Positions 63,274-64,000 of a stretch of DNA of 64,000 nt are shown here, one piece after another. How positions within the stretch are numbered: the first letter of the stretch is position 1; each line of letters opens with the position of its first letter. The DNA lies in assembly GCA_038117205.1 (NCBI GenBank), contig JAYOFL010000001.1, positions 1 to 64,000 on the forward strand, written 5' to 3'. This DNA is from JAQBZY01 sp038117205 (lineage in GTDB: Bacteria; Pseudomonadota; Alphaproteobacteria; Rhodospirillales; Casp-alpha2). Below the pieces are notes generated by a model. That model made no database searches. It saw nothing but the letters and a program-made list of their open reading frames with translations, and had not been told where the DNA came from. The position numbers were made by a program, and so were the translations under genes.

Positions 63274-64000
63274 ATGGACACGCCGCACACAGCTTCCACC
63301 CCGCCCGCCCCGGTCAACCGGACCATCGAAGGCGCCCTTTGGGCCCTGGCTTCGGCGGGCCTTCTCTCGGCGCTGGCCGCGCTCGGACGCCAAATCGCGC
63401 ATCTCGGCGTCGAACCGATGCTGATCGTCTTCTTCCGGCTTGTCTTCGCGTTCCTGTGCCTGATGCCGTGGTTCCTGATGCGCGGCATCGGCCGGGTCGG
63501 CACGTCGCAGATGAAGCTCTACTTCGTCCGCTCCATATCCAGCGTCTGCGCCATGACGACATGGTTCTACGCCGTATCCATGCTGCCGATCGGCGAAGTG
63601 ACGGCGCTCGGCTTCCTGGCGCCGCTCTTCACCACCATCGGCGCGGCCTTGTTCCTGGGCGAGGTCGTGCGCGTCCGGCGTTGGACGGCGACACTCGTCG
63701 GGCTGCTGGGCGCCATGATCATCATCCGTCCGGGCTTGGTGGAGATGGGGGCCGGCAGCTGGTTCGCGCTCTCGTCCGCCGTGTTCATGGGCATCTCGTC
63801 GTTGTTCATCAAGCGGCTCACGCGCGGCGACGATCCGACGACGGTGGTGTTCTTCTCGCACCTGGTGACGATCCCGATGGCGGCGATCCCGGCGGCCTTC
63901 CTCTGGCATTGGCCGGCCCCTGAAATGTGGCCGTACCTTTTGGCGACGGGGCCGCTCGCCGTCCTCGGCCATATCGCGCTCACCAAATCGTTCGCGCTTG
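63274..64000 (+). CDS. EamA/DMT-superfamily transporter, partial (runs off the window)
   Basis: The frame opens at ATG 63274, preceded by GGGG at six bases, and is open to the window edge (242 codons). It encodes about eight hydrophobic segments in the EamA pattern: FFRLVFAFLCLMPWFLM, GEVTALGFLAPLFTTI, RRWTATLVGLLGAMIIIRPG. Blocks FFR, EVxALGFxAP and RRWTAxLVG match the exporter at 5696 strongly. It follows mlrC by nine bases and may export a product of the pathway. Confidence 0.8.
   Translation, partial: MDTPHTASTPPAPVNRTIEGALWALASAGLLSALAALGRQIAHLGVEPMLIVFFRLVFAFLCLMPWFLMRGIGRVGTSQMKLYFVRSISSVCAMTTWFYAVSMLPIGEVTALGFLAPLFTTIGAALFLGEVVRVRRWTATLVGLLGAMIIIRPGLVEMGAGSWFALSSAVFMGISSLFIKRLTRGDDPTTVVFFSHLVTIPMAAIPAAFLWHWPAPEMWPYLLATGPLAVLGHIALTKSFAL

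Overview
The window is GC-rich, densely coding chromosomal DNA from an alphaproteobacterium, most likely Rhodospirillales or a close relative. Supporting this are the pckA / chvI-chvG / short hprK / rapZ / PTS block, a class I lysyl-tRNA synthetase, UbiK, a phasin, the tsaE-amgK-murU-addB-addA-trxA run, and a petP/petR-like MarR-OmpR pair beside ilvE. No rRNA, tRNA, CRISPR array, prophage or insertion sequence was seen, and no gene-free stretch exceeds 300 bases.

Layout. 1-9.9 kb: the end of a DUF2892 protein, then envelope and housekeeping genes (midA-lgt-hldD, ubiK, lysK, ridA-like, a DMT exporter, csaA, a phasin with a well-formed promoter and two putative PhaR sites, a TetR/COQ9-like protein, proC, a YbjN-like protein). 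10-17.6 kb: pckA, then a block lying between pckA and chvI, which are commonly direct neighbours in alphaproteobacteria. Its core is a five-gene translationally coupled operon of two DUF1538 membrane proteins, a degenerate PII-like protein, a CBS-pair protein and a HugZ-like protein. Upstream lie an SGNH hydrolase gene cut by an in-frame amber codon and an EamA transporter. 17.8-24.2 kb: the ChvG/ChvI two-component system with HPr kinase, RapZ and a PTS that has no sugar permease, so it is presumably regulatory. 24.2-34.4 kb: a cupin, ahcY behind a perfect SahR-like operator, REP-like repeats, a zeta-like P-loop kinase, a PAS histidine kinase, small unknowns, an output-less receiver protein, a class V aminotransferase, a dihaem cytochrome c and a ferredoxin-NADP reductase-like flavoprotein. 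34.4-48.1 kb: tsaE-amgK-murU-addB-addA-trxA, gloB, ilvE, and MarR-OmpR-EnvZ.

48.1-64 kb is an accessory-looking catabolic island built around an IclR regulator. Leftward run a complete Dpp-type ABC importer (A-B-C-D-F), two tandem M20 peptidases, an amidase and an MlrC-family (M81) peptidase; the last six genes are linked by five consecutive ATGA overlaps. Rightward run IclR, an oddly arranged CoA-transferase, a second MlrC paralogue and an EamA exporter cut by the window edge. It looks like uptake and stepwise hydrolysis of a peptide- or amide-like compound whose identity cannot be read from the sequence.

The two strongest candidates for undescribed systems are the DUF1538/PII-like/CBS/HugZ operon (12.5-14.8 kb) and the IclR-centred Dpp/M20/amidase/twin-MlrC/CoA-transferase island. 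Three intergenic regions share a REP-like palindromic core.
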